A stretch of 64,000 nucleotides of DNA from Spisula solida (GCA_947247005.1 OX365954.1:6898001-6962000), one strand, 5' to 3'; positions 36,734 to 49,797 are shown, numbered from the stretch's first letter. The notes: generated by a model not told the origin, from the letters alone. Program-made: numbers and translations.

Positions 36734-37765
36734 CACAGGTCCATGAAAAGTGTCCAATACCGTCTAAATACGTGGGACGTTCAAAAATAAACAGGACTGG
36801 GGCTCTCACGGGTACAGTTTTCAATATTATAAAAATATTATTACATACTACGGAATCGGAATTCAATGGTAACACGCACCCGGCGCAGCCCACCAATTAC
36901 CATAAATGGCGACTATGTAATGGGGTGTATCTTTAAAACTATCAAATCGTTGGTTTTCAAACTACGCCATAACATTACATGTTACATGTTGGACGATATC
37001 TGCAAAAATGACGACATTTGAATGTTAGGTATTGAAATAAACAGAAGTTGAAATCCAAGAGTGGCAAATTCGTGACGCAAAAGTGACGTCGCCAGAACGT
37101 AAGTGAAAACGGACAAACACCAAGTTCTGTCAACAGCAAGGTGATTAAGTCCTCTGAATCGTATGGAATTATCGTAACTACATTTTGAAAACAGTTCTGC
37201 GAGTCGTTTATCAGTTTTAGAATGGCACAAATGCTTTGATGATACCTGTTCAGCTTTGTAAGACAGGGAAGTAATAGGAAATCATCGGAACGTCTGTGAC
37301 GTCAGTTACCGAGACATTTTCAAAATACCAACGTTTTATGGTACGGATTCTCGCCCATATATTCAATGTAAGATCCGGAAAAATCTCACCAATGCTTTAC
37401 TTGTGTGACTTATTGTGGTACTGGAATGTATTTATCACCCTATATCACTATAAACATCGTAATACGTAGCCCTATGCGAAGCTTTAACGGCGTGTAAAAC
37501 AGCGCGACGTCATTTTGTGCGCCGGGTCAGCGTAAGTGACTTTGTCTGGTCACCTGTAACTCTCGGACCGCGTATTTGTTTTAGTTGATATTTTTACAGT
37601 GTGTAGAAAAAAGATTCCGATTTATGGCGGTATATAATTTGATTTATTTCGTTTAACCATGCCCGTTTTGTGACAATAGTCCTGTTTATTTTTGAACGTC
37701 CCACGTATACATAATAAATATGTACGTATATATAGGTGGGCTAGGTCACTTTTCACGGACCTTTG
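36734..37765. mobile_element. Non-autonomous hAT-like DNA transposon (1032 bp)
   Basis: Flanked by an exact 8-bp direct repeat TTCTGGGG (36726-36733 and 37766-37773). The uninterrupted homologous SINE at 18.04 kb has this octamer once. Ends are inverted: CACAGGTCCATGAAAAGTG on the left and CAAAGGTCCGTGAAAAGTG on the right (reverse complement). A further 29-bp perfect inverted pair sits inside (36770-36798 and 37678-37706, core GGGACGTTCAAAAATAAACA). The interior has no transposase frame. The 8-bp duplication and short TIRs fit the hAT superfamily; that assignment is inference. Confidence 0.85.
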
Positions 37766-37773
37766 TTCTGGGG

Positions 37774-37825
37774 CCTCGCCTATATGGATCGCCAGGTGGG
37801 GAGGATAAATAAAACCATATAAATA
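37774..37825 (+). mobile_element. SINE copy 2, 3' part
   Basis: Continues the interrupted SINE with CCTCGCC, GATCGCCAGGTGGGGAGGAT and an A-rich AAATAAAACCA tail, collinear with copy 1 after its TTCTGGGG. Confidence 0.75.
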
Positions 37826-38442
37826 AAAAACATCTATAGCTCTTTCCGAATTGGTTCTTTAACGTTCCCGATGTATGCTATTGATACACACGAATTGATA
37901 ATACAATCTGCTATAATCTACATTTAAATAAAAGAAATAAATTCTGGCCATTATTTCATTTTAATAAACAAAATAAACAATTCGGTAATTTTTTTTTCAA
38001 TAATAAATGATAAAATGGTAAAATGTAACGTTTCTTTTTCCACGGACTATGTTTAAGCAGTTATCTATCAAGGAAACCATGTTGGATTTTTGCAATAAAT
38101 TAAAGTGGTGAATACACTGATTTTCAATTGGATTTTGGGGGAAATTGTATAAAGCGGAATATTTTTATACAAACAGCACACGTGTTAAATTCCGCCTGAC
38201 TAATTTAAATTATTATCGTATTTAGCGGTTGATATGTAGTTCAGAATAGAAGATTTTACGGGTTAATGTTAGGCTTATTACCGACGCTATCATTGTATCG
38301 CTATCGTCATATACATCAATCAATGAAACTTTTACTGGTCACAAAAATGTGCATACTATGGCGCACCGTGGTAATTAAGTATTATTTAATTGATCCGGAA
38401 GCAATTTAAAAAACAACAACATGATATTGATTGTTTGGTTCT
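37826..38442. other. Intergenic, no gene seen
   Basis: AT-rich, nothing recognised. Confidence 0.4.
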
Positions 38443-38840
38443 TGGTATTATAGTTAAGTTGACCAATCGCAAGGCGACATAATGGTATTACAGTAAAGTT
38501 GACCAATCGCAAGGCGACATAATGGTATTACAGTAAAGTTGACCAATCGCAAGGCGACATAATGGTATTACAGTAAAGTTGACCAATCGCAAGGCGACAT
38601 AATGGTATTACAGTAAAGTTGACCAATCGAAAGGCGACATAATGGTATTACAGTAAAGTTGACCAATCGCAAGGCGACATAATGGTATTACAGTAAAGTT
38701 GACCAATCGAAAGGCGACATAATGGTATTACAGTAAAGTTGACCAATCGCAAGGCGACATAATGGTATTACAGTAAAGCTGACCAATCGAAAGGCGGTAT
38801 CTAGGCATTATAGTTAAATTGACAAATCGCAAGGCGGCAT
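38443..38840. repeat. 40-bp minisatellite with CCAAT in each unit
   Basis: Ten units of 40 bp, starting GGTATTACAGTAAAGTTGAC and then CAATCGCAAGGCGACATAAT. The first and last units are more diverged, as expected at array edges. The base after AATCG runs C,C,C,C,A,C,A,C,A,C, so recent growth was probably in 80-bp steps. Nine of the ten units contain CCAAT. Confidence 0.95.
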
Positions 38841-41800
38841 ACTAAGACAAATCTCAAAACAATCTCTGAGACCCTTCTCAAACTCACGATTATGATTGGT
38901 TGTCCAGTTAGAGTCAGTTTCATATCGAAACGATACAACGGCGCGGTACAACGAGAACAAGTGGAAATACAATGAAGAGTACACTCGGACATGTTTATAA
39001 ATATATCTCGTCTTAGCGTCTCATCCCTTGTAATCTCATCAGTTCCATACGTAACGTCTAATCTCGAGAGTGTCGGAACTTGGTAAAAAAATAAAACAAA
39101 TACTAGGAAAGGATCTCTCCTAAAACACGAGACGTTAATTAAGCGGAATAAAAGCGATAGAAACTAGGGAATAAGACATTATACAAAACATATGATAGCA
39201 TCAGCTGATTGATCTAAATAATACAATCACACCCTGGGGTCATATCGTCTTCATCACAATTTTCATTTCATACAACGTACAACACAGACGTGTGAGAGTT
39301 TACGCTGTACATATTGCTGAGAATGTACACGAGCGTATCTAACGAAGTTCAGAAACCGGTTGCTATATTTGTGACATTATGTATATGGCACAAATCTACT
39401 GTCATATAGGCCTACAGTGTTGACATACCACGTTGTTTGTGACGTATTTTTTGGCTAAGAACGCAAGTGAAAATCTGTCTACACAAAGTCAACACGTTTA
39501 TTTATAGTGTGTCACTCCTTTAGAGTATTATGTGCAGGTGTATGTCCGTATTGTGTGAGTCGAGAAAAGTGTAAATGTTTTCAAAAACAAACGAGAGGAG
39601 AAAAATATTGTTAAAATGTTAAGAAGGCAAGACTTAGTGAATGATACAAACAAGACGCGTACATCGTTTATGACAATTGTACGGGACATGGAGCTACCTG
39701 CCAGTTTGGAACGGTTCAGATTCGACAATAACACAGTACTAGCCTGTTCCATTACAAGGGGAATGTCCTCCTCTTGTAGTTGTTCGAGTTTTAATTTGTC
39801 GAATGACTTTTTCTCCGCGTACAACTGGAGTTCAGAGCTCAACAGCGAAGGACAGAGTGTATTTAAATGCATTCCTTGCAGCATTATAATAATAAAACCT
39901 CATCGTTTAAAATGGAACAAACAATGTCATAATAATGCAAAAACAATTGATGGATCGTTCCTACTCGTGTATATTAAGTGTCCTGTAGATAGATCTACAT
40001 GTACATGTAAACATAAAGTATATTAATATTTAAGAAGATGAAGTTTAGATCTATCTCACGCGTATTCATTTACGTCACTCACGTGCAATGAGCTGCATTC
40101 TAAAACCAAATTCTTGAATATATCTGTGTTTTAATTAGCATAGATATCAACGATTCGATTTATATGCAAATATACTTGACTCGTTAGTGCAAGTCTACAC
40201 TGGATGGTTTTCCATCACAGTCCATCGAAGATGTTCGCTATCACATGAACCGCCTTCATTCAAACATTTCTCCTTAAACATTTTTAGAGTTAACATACGC
40301 ACTAAATTGATTGCAGTCGGAACTGCATGTCTATGGTAGCTAGCTCCAAGAACACTATGTAGTTGAATGATCCAATGCACCGTGTTAACGAAAGTACCTT
40401 AAATCTACTAGTATATAAATTGCAAACGCGATCCGTTATTAACGATTAAACTCAACTTTCTCGTACGCCAAAACGTTGGTAACAATTCAGACAGGGAATG
40501 CAGCACTCAACAGGTACAGGTGTGCACGAAAGGCTAAAAAAGACCACACGAGGAAAGAAAAAGCACAGAGGACAAAATCATCAGAATGAACAAGAAGAAA
40601 TAAAATGAAACTATACAGCTACAAAACCTAGACACCCTACTCCGACACCCTACTCCGACACCTCCGACACCCTACTCCGACACCCTGCCGACTAAGCCAG
40701 GCAAACACAAAAAGATAATAACATATCAGACAAAAAGGCAGCACTTAACAACAGAAACATCACGAAAGGCACCCACAAAAATAAAAATCACAGATCACAA
40801 GCACGCAACAATGCCCAACACAAAACAGAAGAAGAAAAAGGTAAGTTGGATAATTGATGGTATTTTGTTGTCCTGGTATATACTCTACATTACAGCACGC
40901 GTAAGCAGCTAGCTAAACGTCAGTATGATGATATCTGACAAAAGTCAAAACAGAAACAGACGTTCATAAGCCGGGGACTGTCACAATAATCCTTTTGAGG
41001 CAAAATGAACTTAAACTCAATGTCAAGGCCAAAAGAATGAGTTTACACATCGCAATAGTGCCGGATATTCTAACACAGGTACAGGCTGTGTCTAAATACA
41101 GTAAAGTTCCTGAAACCCCAACTCACTGAAAACTGTAATCTCCAGAAAGAAGGTTTATTTTCCAGGTCCGGACATTCTAATTCATGAGGCTGGCGGATGC
41201 TTTCATTCGGAAAACCTCGATTATCTTATCTAGTTTCGAACCTGTACGGACTTTGCCGAGATGTTGTGGTGGGAACACCTTAACGATTAGTATAAAGTCA
41301 TTATCAATATTACGTAACTGAGAGGAAGGGGAATGGAGTTTGTGAACTTAAACCGACCAATAAAAACACACCGACAACAACAACATTATTCAATTACCCG
41401 TCTAATTCAAATAGCTCACAGTTATCTTTGCTACAAGCTCTAACTTGATTAACGAGGTCAATTGATAAGTTTCTAATTAATTAAACATATTAAACTCGTT
41501 GTACGAACAACAATATCAAGTTCAGATACAGAACAAGTTGCTGATATTGATAAAACGATTGTTTGTTAAATATCATCCGATGTGGCGCTTTTACTGTTCG
41601 CTAATTTGAGAAACGTGTGGTATGAACGCATAAAAGCATAAAAGCATAAAAGCAAAGGGAATCCCATTGAGGACAGGCGGTGGTTGATAGAATCGCGACC
41701 ATCGGCGTAAAACTACATGACATGTATGAGCAATAGGTCACAATAATCCATGGTATACATACATTTGTATTAATTTTCGAAAAACAGAAAGCTTAAATTT

Positions 41801-41899
41801 CTCATAAAAAGTTTAATTACTTTACCTATTCCTATCTTATCTAATCATTCGGTCATTACACCCTACCTAAGAATTTCTAGAGTCATTTCAATAGAGCCA
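38841..41899. other. Intergenic, no gene supported
   Basis: Overlapping frames at 39528-39884 (-) and 39616-40026 (+) resemble no family and are not supported. A short direct repeat of CACCCTACTCCGA lies at 40633-40690, and GCATAAAA is repeated three times near 41629-41652. Confidence 0.4.
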
Positions 41900-42120
41900 T
41901 GGTATGGGAGTTGGGAATGGTTATGTCTACTTGTTACTTGCAGGGTATAAGGCTGCTTTTGTATGTTTGTCCTTGTGTCTTTGACTGGTATTCCGTGTGT
42001 TCTTTTTGTGCATGTCGTGCTCTGTTGTTTGTTGCTGCCTTCCTTGTCCAAATTGTTATTATATTTTGTCTGTTCTGTCCTGTCCTATTTGTGGTTGAAA
42101 TTGACAATTGATCCTTCATG
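41900..42120. repeat. Diverged dispersed repeat, copy A (partner at 53.7 kb)
   Basis: Shares spaced words with 53715-53865: GGGAGTTGGG, a G/T-rich stretch with TTTGTTTTCTGTG-like runs, then GCTGCCTTCC.TGTCC and TATTAT.TTTTGT.T. The open frames here come from its pyrimidine/G-rich composition. Confidence 0.35.
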
Positions 42121-42231
42121 TGCAGAAGTGATAGGCGAGCATTTTCCCGAACTGTTCATGTTGAATATCAAATAGCAAACATGACGCTTGAAACCATCAC
42201 GTATGTATCGACGTGTAGATTTTGTAATCCT

Positions 42232-42405
42232 TCAGTAATAAATAGAGGATCTTGCATGAGTGCTCATTACATATGAGTTTTATTAAACGAGTGGACAAAA
42301 TGATATGACACGAGGCTTTGCCGAGTGTCATATTGTTTTTGTCGACGAGTTTAATAAAACTGGTACGTAATGAGCACGAATGTAAGATTCTATTTATCAC
42401 ATAAC
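42232..42405. mobile_element. Palindromic MITE, copy A
   Basis: Two arms of about 85 bp in inverted orientation meet near 42318 (CGAGGCTTTGCCGAG). Left: AATAGAGGATCTTGCATGAG, then TTTTATTAAACGAG. Right, reverse-complemented: AATAGAATCTTACATTCGTG, then TTTTATTAAACTCG. The same foldback is at 55297-55466. Noncoding. Confidence 0.7.
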
Positions 42406-42645
42406 CTTAGAAAACGCTCAATATTGTTTAGAATGATGATGTACGCTGCATATGTTTCAGCCAAAATTTAGCGGTACAATGAGCGCGACGTCATGGCGAC
42501 GTTGACATTATCATGACGTCAGTGACGGATCAATCCATGGCGTCAAGCTAATTTAAATATTTATTGCACGGTCTGGGAGTGCCAAACGATATTTACGTCA
42601 CGGCTTTACGGCACTCCTGGACCGCATGTTATGTGATAAAATTAG
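42390..42645. repeat. Second inverted structure next to MITE copy A
   Basis: TTTATCACATAAC (about 42393-42405) is repeated in inverse as GTTATGTGATAAA (about 42628-42640). The palindromic MITE may therefore be part of a larger element of about 410 bp. The interior is GC-richer and contains GACGTCA words and TGGGAGTGCC/GGCACTCCTGGA as a further inverted pair. Confidence 0.5.
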
Positions 42646-43535
42646 TTGGTGACATTGCCACAAAGCAAACCGATAATAATTAGAACATTACATATTGCTC
42701 CCTAAATCACATTCTGATTATCTAGGCCTTTATGCATTGCAATAGACAATTATATTTACCAGATATAAACGGAAATGGTCGAGCTTTCACGATTGCCTAA
42801 ATCACTGTGTGTCATGCAACGAGTGCCTCCCCTAGCGGTGTGATTCCGTGTCTCACAGCAGCACTTGATTTATTGCATGCACCATACACAGCCATACCCA
42901 CATAATACAACAGTTTAGCAGACGATGACAAATCCTAGAATGTGTGTTGGTGAGATAATAATCAATTGCAAAATGAGAAACGTTTAATTACTGCAAACCT
43001 GGCGGTCGGATGTCGTACGATGTTTGCGTGATTTTCTTACATTTCCTTATACAGGCGATTAATAACGGCATGTGTCAAGGACGAAAATTGTTTAGGCCCT
43101 AGGTCAGAATTTCAAGATATTATCACTTTAGATATTGAACGTAAGATATGAAAATGTAAGCTGTCGCGATATAGTGTAGTCATTGGAACAAACATACAAT
43201 TTATATTTTGGGAATATCCCAATGCATTACAACAAACCCATGGGAATATATTAAACACGTCTTCTACGAAATTGCAATTAATTTTATTTTTTTAAATGAT
43301 ACATTAACATGATAAATTCTAATAACCTGGATGTATAGAAACTGGTTTACATGGTAGGTATCACTGGGGCCAGATTGCGAAACAAATCGAACTCATATCG
43401 GGTTTGGTATTTTTATTGAACTGATGTTTTTCTGGTAATTCCCAGGTTAGGTTTGACTTACGCATATGATCATAATGAATTATAACGGACTTTACGTTAA
43501 AAGTATGAGCCCTCTTTGAGTTATGTTGAAACAGC
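42646..43535. other. Intergenic, no gene seen
   Basis: Short frames only. Nothing recognised. Confidence 0.4.
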
Positions 43536-43745
43536 TTGGTTGGACGAAATTCAACGTCCCGATCGACGAAATCCAACGCCCCGATCGTCGTAATTCAACC
43601 TCCCGATCGGCGAAATTCAACTTCCCAATCGACGAAATTCAACTTCCCGATCGTCGAAATTCAACTTCCTGGTCGTCGTAATTCAACGTCCCGATCGACG
43701 TAATCCAGAGGGCCAATCGACCGTCGTAAATAAACGCCCCGGTCT
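43536..43745. repeat. 22-bp tandem repeat
   Basis: About nine diverged units of the type GACGAAATTCAACGTCCCGATC, many containing CGATCG. It is more diverged than the other arrays of the window, so probably older. Confidence 0.85.
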
Positions 43746-45087
43746 TAGTAATTTAATAAGCTTTAATTTTCCGAAACAATAAAACCCCGATAAAACGACA
43801 ACAATAAATGCTGATAGAGAATTAGCAAGAATAATTTACCTTATTCGGCATAACGTGTACGATGATCGTCATTGGGAGAACGTCGTCAACATCTTCGACA
43901 CCATAAAGTAGTTAATCCAGTCGTCTGTAAATATACAACAAAACTCGACAATTATAATGACTTCCTGGCGGCGAGAAAACAAATAAATGATAAATCTTCC
44001 TTGTTTTTTTCTATCTTCCGCATTTACTATTTAAGTCACCAGTTTCAGATAAGACATAAGACAGATCATGTCAGCGTAAAATGTACATAATAACTCGTAT
44101 TGTCGTTGTACGACCTGAAGAACGCTGACTTCCTTTTGATAAGTATTTATGACGAAGGTTACGTAATTACACGACGTGATAACGTAATTTCACGAAGTTA
44201 TTGTCGTCAACCTTAATCCTTTACGACAAAAACCGAGGATACACGAACGACTGATACCGTAAATTACAATGGCGAACTTTCACAGCTCTTTCGTAAGAAT
44301 TATTGCTATTTATTTAATCAGCAGGACAGAAAAAAAATACAACATATTGTATAAATATTGATAACGGTTACAGTTACAGTCAGTGTGTTTTCCCTGTTTT
44401 TATGATGATAATTATATCATCTGATTTATAGCAGGGAACATAATTATTACAAACCAGCGTTTATTATTTCTCCCTGGATTAAATAAATAAATGCTTGTCA
44501 AGGCAGGATTTTAACTTCATGTGAGCAGGTCCGATCTTATGGTGTAGTGATACCTTACGCGATTGCGTAAACGAACAGTCCACAAAAAAATCCAATAACG
44601 AATCTCGGTTTGTTTCCGTTTGTGTCCTTTCGTGTGTATTTACTAACCGTTTACGGTATCCGGCCAATGCACATACTCATCCGTTCAAACTTATGGAACA
44701 TTTTTGGCAAGAATTAAACGTACAAAATCCACAACTTTGACACAGATTTGCAAAGGGTTAGGAGAATAATATAATTATAACCTTGTGTCCAAGTTAGACA
44801 CACGAACCGATCGAATAAGAACCACCGTTTCATTACAGTCTGTATATCTACCATAATGTTACCGAATCAATCGGAAATTTCTTGCCTTGTTACCACCAGT
44901 GTTTTCCAATGTAAAATGTGCCAGAATTTATCGAATTGTTTTCCGACACAGATCACACGGTATGTGATTGATTGTCTCTTGTTTATATATTGTTTTGGAT
45001 AGTTCTAGTAGCCAATGCTTGTTTTATGTACAAATTGTAACAGAAACCATAAGGAAATCACGCACGATGATATTCATAAAATGTTTG
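43746..45087. other. Intergenic, no gene seen
   Basis: Short frames only. Nothing recognised. Confidence 0.4.
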
Positions 45088-45265
45088 TAAGTGTGTGTTT
45101 GTATGCAACACGATGTGCTGTCTTACTTTGAGAGCTTTCTGTTTGTAAGTGTATGTTTGTATGCAACACGCTGTGCTGTCTTACTTTCAGAGCTTTCTGT
45201 TTGTAATTGCATGTTTGTATGCAACATGCTGTGTTGTCTTACTTTGAGAGCTTTCTGTTTGTAAT
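45088..45265. repeat. About 58-bp tandem repeat, three copies
   Basis: TGTTTGTATGCAACACG followed by CTTACTTTGAGAGCTTTCTG occurs three times (near 45097, 45153 and 45210) with few changes. The array directly abuts the SINE that follows. Confidence 0.9.
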
Positions 45266-45282
45266 ATGTGTGTATGCACGTT

Positions 45283-45505
45283 GTGCCCACTGGTCGATAG
45301 AGTGCTAGACTGTTACAAGGACGATACGTGTTCGATTCCTGGGTCCACGTTCGTCTGGGACGTTGACTAAGGATATGTCCTTTCATATGTGGAGTGTGCC
45401 TAGTTGACCTAGTTTCTTTGCGGAAGAGACAGTGAGAATTGGAAGATACATACAAATTGATCAACTGGAAATCGGCTTACACTTGCATAAACCAAATCAA
45501 ATCAT
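45283..45505 (+). mobile_element. tRNA-derived SINE
   Basis: A box TGGTCGATAGAGTG (45291-45304) and B box GTGTTCGATTCC (45328-45339) at tRNA spacing. The body runs to an AAATCAAATCA tail near 45497. The acceptor stem does not pair, so it is not a functional tRNA. Confidence 0.6.
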
Positions 45506-45527
45506 CTTCAGTACTGCACAGAGATAT

Positions 45528-45770
45528 TGACGTGATCCTAACCTTCATGCATGAATATATTACAAGGTTCTTGCGTTGAATGTATCAATTTCCGCAGGCA
45601 AATCGTGCAATATTGGTCATTTAGATTTGTGTATGCAATTACACCTCTAGCATCTTCGTGGTACTGTATGTGTACGAAAACATACAAGCGGGGTAATGAA
45701 TATAGACTAGACATGTTGAATTATGCTTATAGGAAATCTAGGACTAAATTAAAATATCCGTATTATAACC
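45528..45770 (+). repeat. Dispersed repeat, copy B (partner at 21.0 kb)
   Basis: Collinear with 21003-21228: GATATTGACGTGATCCTAAC, CATGAATATATTACAAG, then ATTTGTGT. The frame at 45551-45895 crosses the repeat edge and has no recognisable domain. Confidence 0.45.
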
Positions 45771-47355
45771 GCCATGTATTAAAGACGCGTTCACTGTTTT
45801 GTTGTAATCGTGAAAATGAAGAAACAAATAGGACGCTCTATAACAGTACATCCTCTCAAGAGCAGCACCCTTTGTGGAAGAGCAGATTTGGTTGATGCTT
45901 TCGTGTTTTAAGAATAAAGATTCAAGGTCACGGCAAATATGGTACTGGTCTGGCTCCCTAGGAATATAATACCAGTAGTATATAAATGAGTATATAAATC
46001 ACACTAAAGAAGGGAAGGAGTTTCCCAAAACATGTCTGTGATATAATTAATATATTTCGGAATGTGTAGCTGATTTTATTATTGCACTGGCAAATAACAG
46101 TAGCTCAGAGATTGGTAGGCCTTGTTCGAGGGTAATGTGACAGCCTATATATGACTGAACCCAGATTTATTACATATACACGTATAGTATGTCCTATAAT
46201 CTCACCACACGAACAGTACTTGCTATTTTTTTGTATCGAAATGATCACATACTCGTACATGTAATATGATATACAAATCTGTAGCCATGTTTGAACAAGC
46301 CTCAACTCGTAGTTGGTATCTAAATAAAGTATTAAGAAAACATACGTAGAAGACACGACTCTTGTATCATATGACAGTCTCTCCCCCTTCACCATGTTCA
46401 CCGTACGATCATACTCTCTGTATACATGGTACTTGGTACCAACTATCAAACATACATTTACTTTAAAGGGTAGATTCTACTGCTTCACAGATTTTTTTAA
46501 CATTTTCATTTTTGTCCAAGGCAGGGTTCTGATTTCAATATTGGGGGGTCAAAAAGAAGAACTTGATTTAGAGTCGTAAATTCGTTTGTGTATTGAAACA
46601 TCTACCTTTTCCATTCATCCATGTAAAACTATGTACTTTTAAATTATAATGATGGTACAAATCAAATACTTGCTTAGGCTAACTGTAAACAGCGACTGTC
46701 AAGTGTATTACATTACAGCTCCTTTAACCATATACATTTGTACACCATACTCTTTTTTATCTTAAGAAAAGTCCCCATCGCAGTTTATTTGCAGATAATA
46801 ATTGAGTGTTGCTCTACAGAGGTTTTACTGTATGTATAGGTTACCGTGTTATAATACAGCGGTGTTCTGTTTCTCTGGACGGGGACAAATTAAGTCCGGG
46901 AGTTTAAGTTTATTTTGGGCTACCTTCACATTATGATGTGAATAAAACGCAACGAGGAATAGTGTGAATACTTTAGGTAAAGCTTAACGGCTTCAGAAAA
47001 ATGTTTTTGAGTTACGGCGACAAAAATATAAATTCATATGTCCATTAGTACACTATTCAAGAGACATAACTCTGCTGGTCACATACATATGACTGCATGC
47101 CTCAACAACGTCACGATGTGTGATCGAGAGCCAAGAAATCATGACAATTGTTTCACTCTGGCCTTAAACATCACCATTTACCTATGTTTAAACGCTTTAC
47201 CCATAAGGAGTAAAAGTGTAGGGTAAAACACTATTTACATATCATCATTATACTTTTATCGTAGTAAGTGTTATATTTGATCGTCATCATACAGATCGAC
47301 TGACACTTAACGCTTATACTCATTTTGACTGCGTGAATAATATGTTAAAACTTTA
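45771..47355. other. Intergenic, no gene seen
   Basis: Several short frames on both strands, none recognised. Confidence 0.4.
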
Positions 47356-47575
47356 AGCCTATGTCTCACTGAGGAATTCCACATCGGCGATGTTCTCCCG
47401 ATTTCTTCCGATACCACCCGATTCATCACAATTCCTTCCGATGTAACAAACGATCTTACGACTGCCTCGAAGCTTCCCCTAGACCACGAGGAACCTGTTC
47501 CTGATGTCCTGAATGTTCATTAATTTCATCGGGAGTACATTGTCGAGACAAAAAATGCTCAGTGGGACCTAGGCT
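47356..47575 (+). mobile_element. Harbinger-like MITE, copy B (220 bp)
   Basis: Same element as 3256-3460, in the same orientation. TIRs are AGCCTATGTCTCACTGAGG and, at the right end reverse-complemented, AGCCTAGGTCCCACTGAGC. Flanked by TTA (47353-47355 and 47576-47578). It keeps a segment near 47483-47497 (AGACCACGAGGAAC) that copy A lacks. TIRs match better than in copy A, so it may be younger. Confidence 0.8.
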
Positions 47576-47578
47576 TTA

Positions 47579-48207
47579 CATGAAATACTATTATTTCTGT
47601 GACAGGCGTTTGTATAACTTATCCATCATTGCGCTGAGAAAGAAAGATGTATTAATTTTACCTAGTATCTGCACCTCAATTATTTCCATACTGAATAAAT
47701 TTAACTCTCTTTAAATATCCGCTACTAGATGCACAATTCGTAATGTCCAACCATCAACAATAAAACGTGTCTAGTTTGCCACCGAAATGGTAACGGATTT
47801 TACTAGAATATTGCAAAATGACACTTTCGCGGTAATTCATTTAGTTACTCGAGCAAATATGTGAGTTTTAATTATTATTCCTCACACGCCAGTATGCTAA
47901 TTACAGGGGTGTAGTCAACAGTGCATCGTAAACCATGACGTGTATGTATACATAAATAAATGCATCCTTTACTGAAATTTTTGTGAGGATGAAAAATCAT
48001 GTCGTAATCACACAGCGACATTTATGACCATGTCATTGTAACGTACATATGTTTTTCTCGTCTACTTTTCATATCTTAATGAAATAGTTTAACAAATTAT
48101 GACAGGAGAGAAAATAACATTATTTGTAAATTCCTAGTTGAACGTGTTGATGTGTGTGGGTAATATCAAGCGTCTGGCTGAGATTGGACATTTGTTATCG
48201 AATTTCT
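47579..48207. other. Intergenic, no gene seen
   Basis: Nothing recognised. Confidence 0.4.
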
Positions 48208-48391
48208 GTAAACAAACTGAACGTGTTCATTGAAGTACGGCTGAGGACGGCGGTATGATAGCTCGCCGGAGATAACTCTAGCCTTATCAATAAACAAACT
48301 GAACGTATTCCATATTCTATGTATTGAAGTACGGCTGAGGACGGTATGATAGCTCGCCGGATATAACTCTAGCCTTATCAATAAACAAACA
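48208..48391. repeat. Tandem duplication of about 90 bp
   Basis: Two copies of a segment containing TGAAGTACGGCTGAGGACGG, GATAGCTCGCCGGA and AACTCTAGCCTTATCAATAA, separated by slightly different AACAAACTGAACGT junctions. The overlapping - strand frames are duplicates of each other and not genes. Confidence 0.9.
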
Positions 48392-49559
48392 TGCATAATA
48401 TAAACACTGCATGGTCGACTGACCACAGCGTAGATTCAAAGAGTATATCATTAAAATGATTATCCACAAGATTGAACAAAAATGGACATCGAAAATGCAT
48501 TTAATTTCTATTTGTAAACAAAGGCTAGTGTTATAAATCGACACCCTATACACCAGGGAACCCAATTATAAACACACCTTTTCAAGGCCGGATTTCAAGG
48601 GTCCCCAAACTTCACGTTTACATGTTGTTGTAGACAAACAGGCTTACGCTACCCGACACGCTTCAAACAGTAGCATTAGCAAAACGACTTTAGGGCAAAT
48701 GATATCCCAAGATATATTACGGGACGTGTTGACCCCGGCGTTTGGTGATGCGTTAACTAAATTGAGAAAGAGAGCTCTCTTTTTAAAGCAGATCCCAATC
48801 TCCCGGAGCATCTCTGGGACATATCTCAGCTCAGCTTGTGTGACAATTCTGAAGAGGGTGCAGGCTCTTGAAAGTTCACAAAGATACGCTTCTGTTTTTT
48901 GCTACCAATTCGGAACGCGGTCTCGCACGCATGGTATATAATTATGTGACAATATTTGAGCTGAGGTTTAGCTCAAATTGAGATGCTATGAGATAGCGAA
49001 GCAATTTAACATGATTGCCCTCAGAAGTTATGGTTATCAGCAACTTATCAATATATCATTAATGATTCGAATGCTGAATTGTACCGTCGAGAGTATAAAA
49101 GTAATGTACAATGTATTACTTTGTGTTATAATCTGATTCACTGTTTCCTATCGATTTGTAAACTGAAAGACTGGAGTGAAACATGGTACGATGTACAACA
49201 GTACAGTCAAACATGTGTTAATGGTCACCTGGATTCAACAGTCATTTACTAGAATCTAAAACATGCCATTCAATCACAGTCGAGTATCTATATATTCAGT
49301 ACGATTAAACAACCATCAAATATTGTATGTATCCATTGACCACTTGTTTAGGACAGGTTAGGCTGAAGATATAATCCTACCAAAAACATATTGCAATGTA
49401 CCTTCGAAATTATTTTATTATTGATATTGACTTTTTGCTTGTTTGGGTTTTTTGTTTGCGGACGACTGACTGTCGTAAATGCGTGATCCAATTTTTCCCC
49501 TGCCTAATTGATCGATTACTTTAGGCTACGAGGGAAGAGACAATTGTGCGATGCAAAAA
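48392..49559. other. Intergenic, no gene seen
   Basis: A frame at 48699-48941 has a protein-like composition but no recognisable family or splice context. Confidence 0.4.
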
Positions 49560-49797
49560 ATCCGGGTGCGCTACCATAGTTCTTGCCGAATAGACTCCTT
49601 GGTTCTTAAGCGTATCCGGTGTATAGCACCTATAGAAGCGAACCAAATTCAGGGTTTCCAACAAGGGTATTTCTAGTCAGTGGGTTGGAAACACTGAAAA
49701 GCGTTTCTGAAATGAACAAGGGCCCGGCCGAGATTCGAACCACGGACACGTAGTCAAGAGCGTTACCCACTCGATCACCGTGCCACCCTTTTTATTA
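49560..49797 (-). mobile_element. tRNA-derived SINE with shared core (- strand)
   Basis: Reverse-complemented, the head GGTGATCGAGTGGGTAACGC carries an A-box-like region and TGGTTCGAATCT is the B box (49732-49743). The body holds TTTTCAGTGTTTCCAAC and AAGAACCAAGGAG, the core words of the SINEs at 17.8 and 36.5 kb, although the head is different. This is a second SINE family with a common central domain. Confidence 0.7.

Noticed and set aside
39528..39884. 118-codon - strand frame with protein-like N-terminal part
   Set aside because: No family recognised, overlapped by a frame of similar length on the other strand, no clear splice structure.
45551..45895. 114-codon + strand frame
   Set aside because: Starts inside a dispersed repeat and has no recognisable domain.
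48699..48941. 80-codon + strand frame with plausible composition
   Set aside because: No family, no flanking exons; kept only as an unassigned frame.
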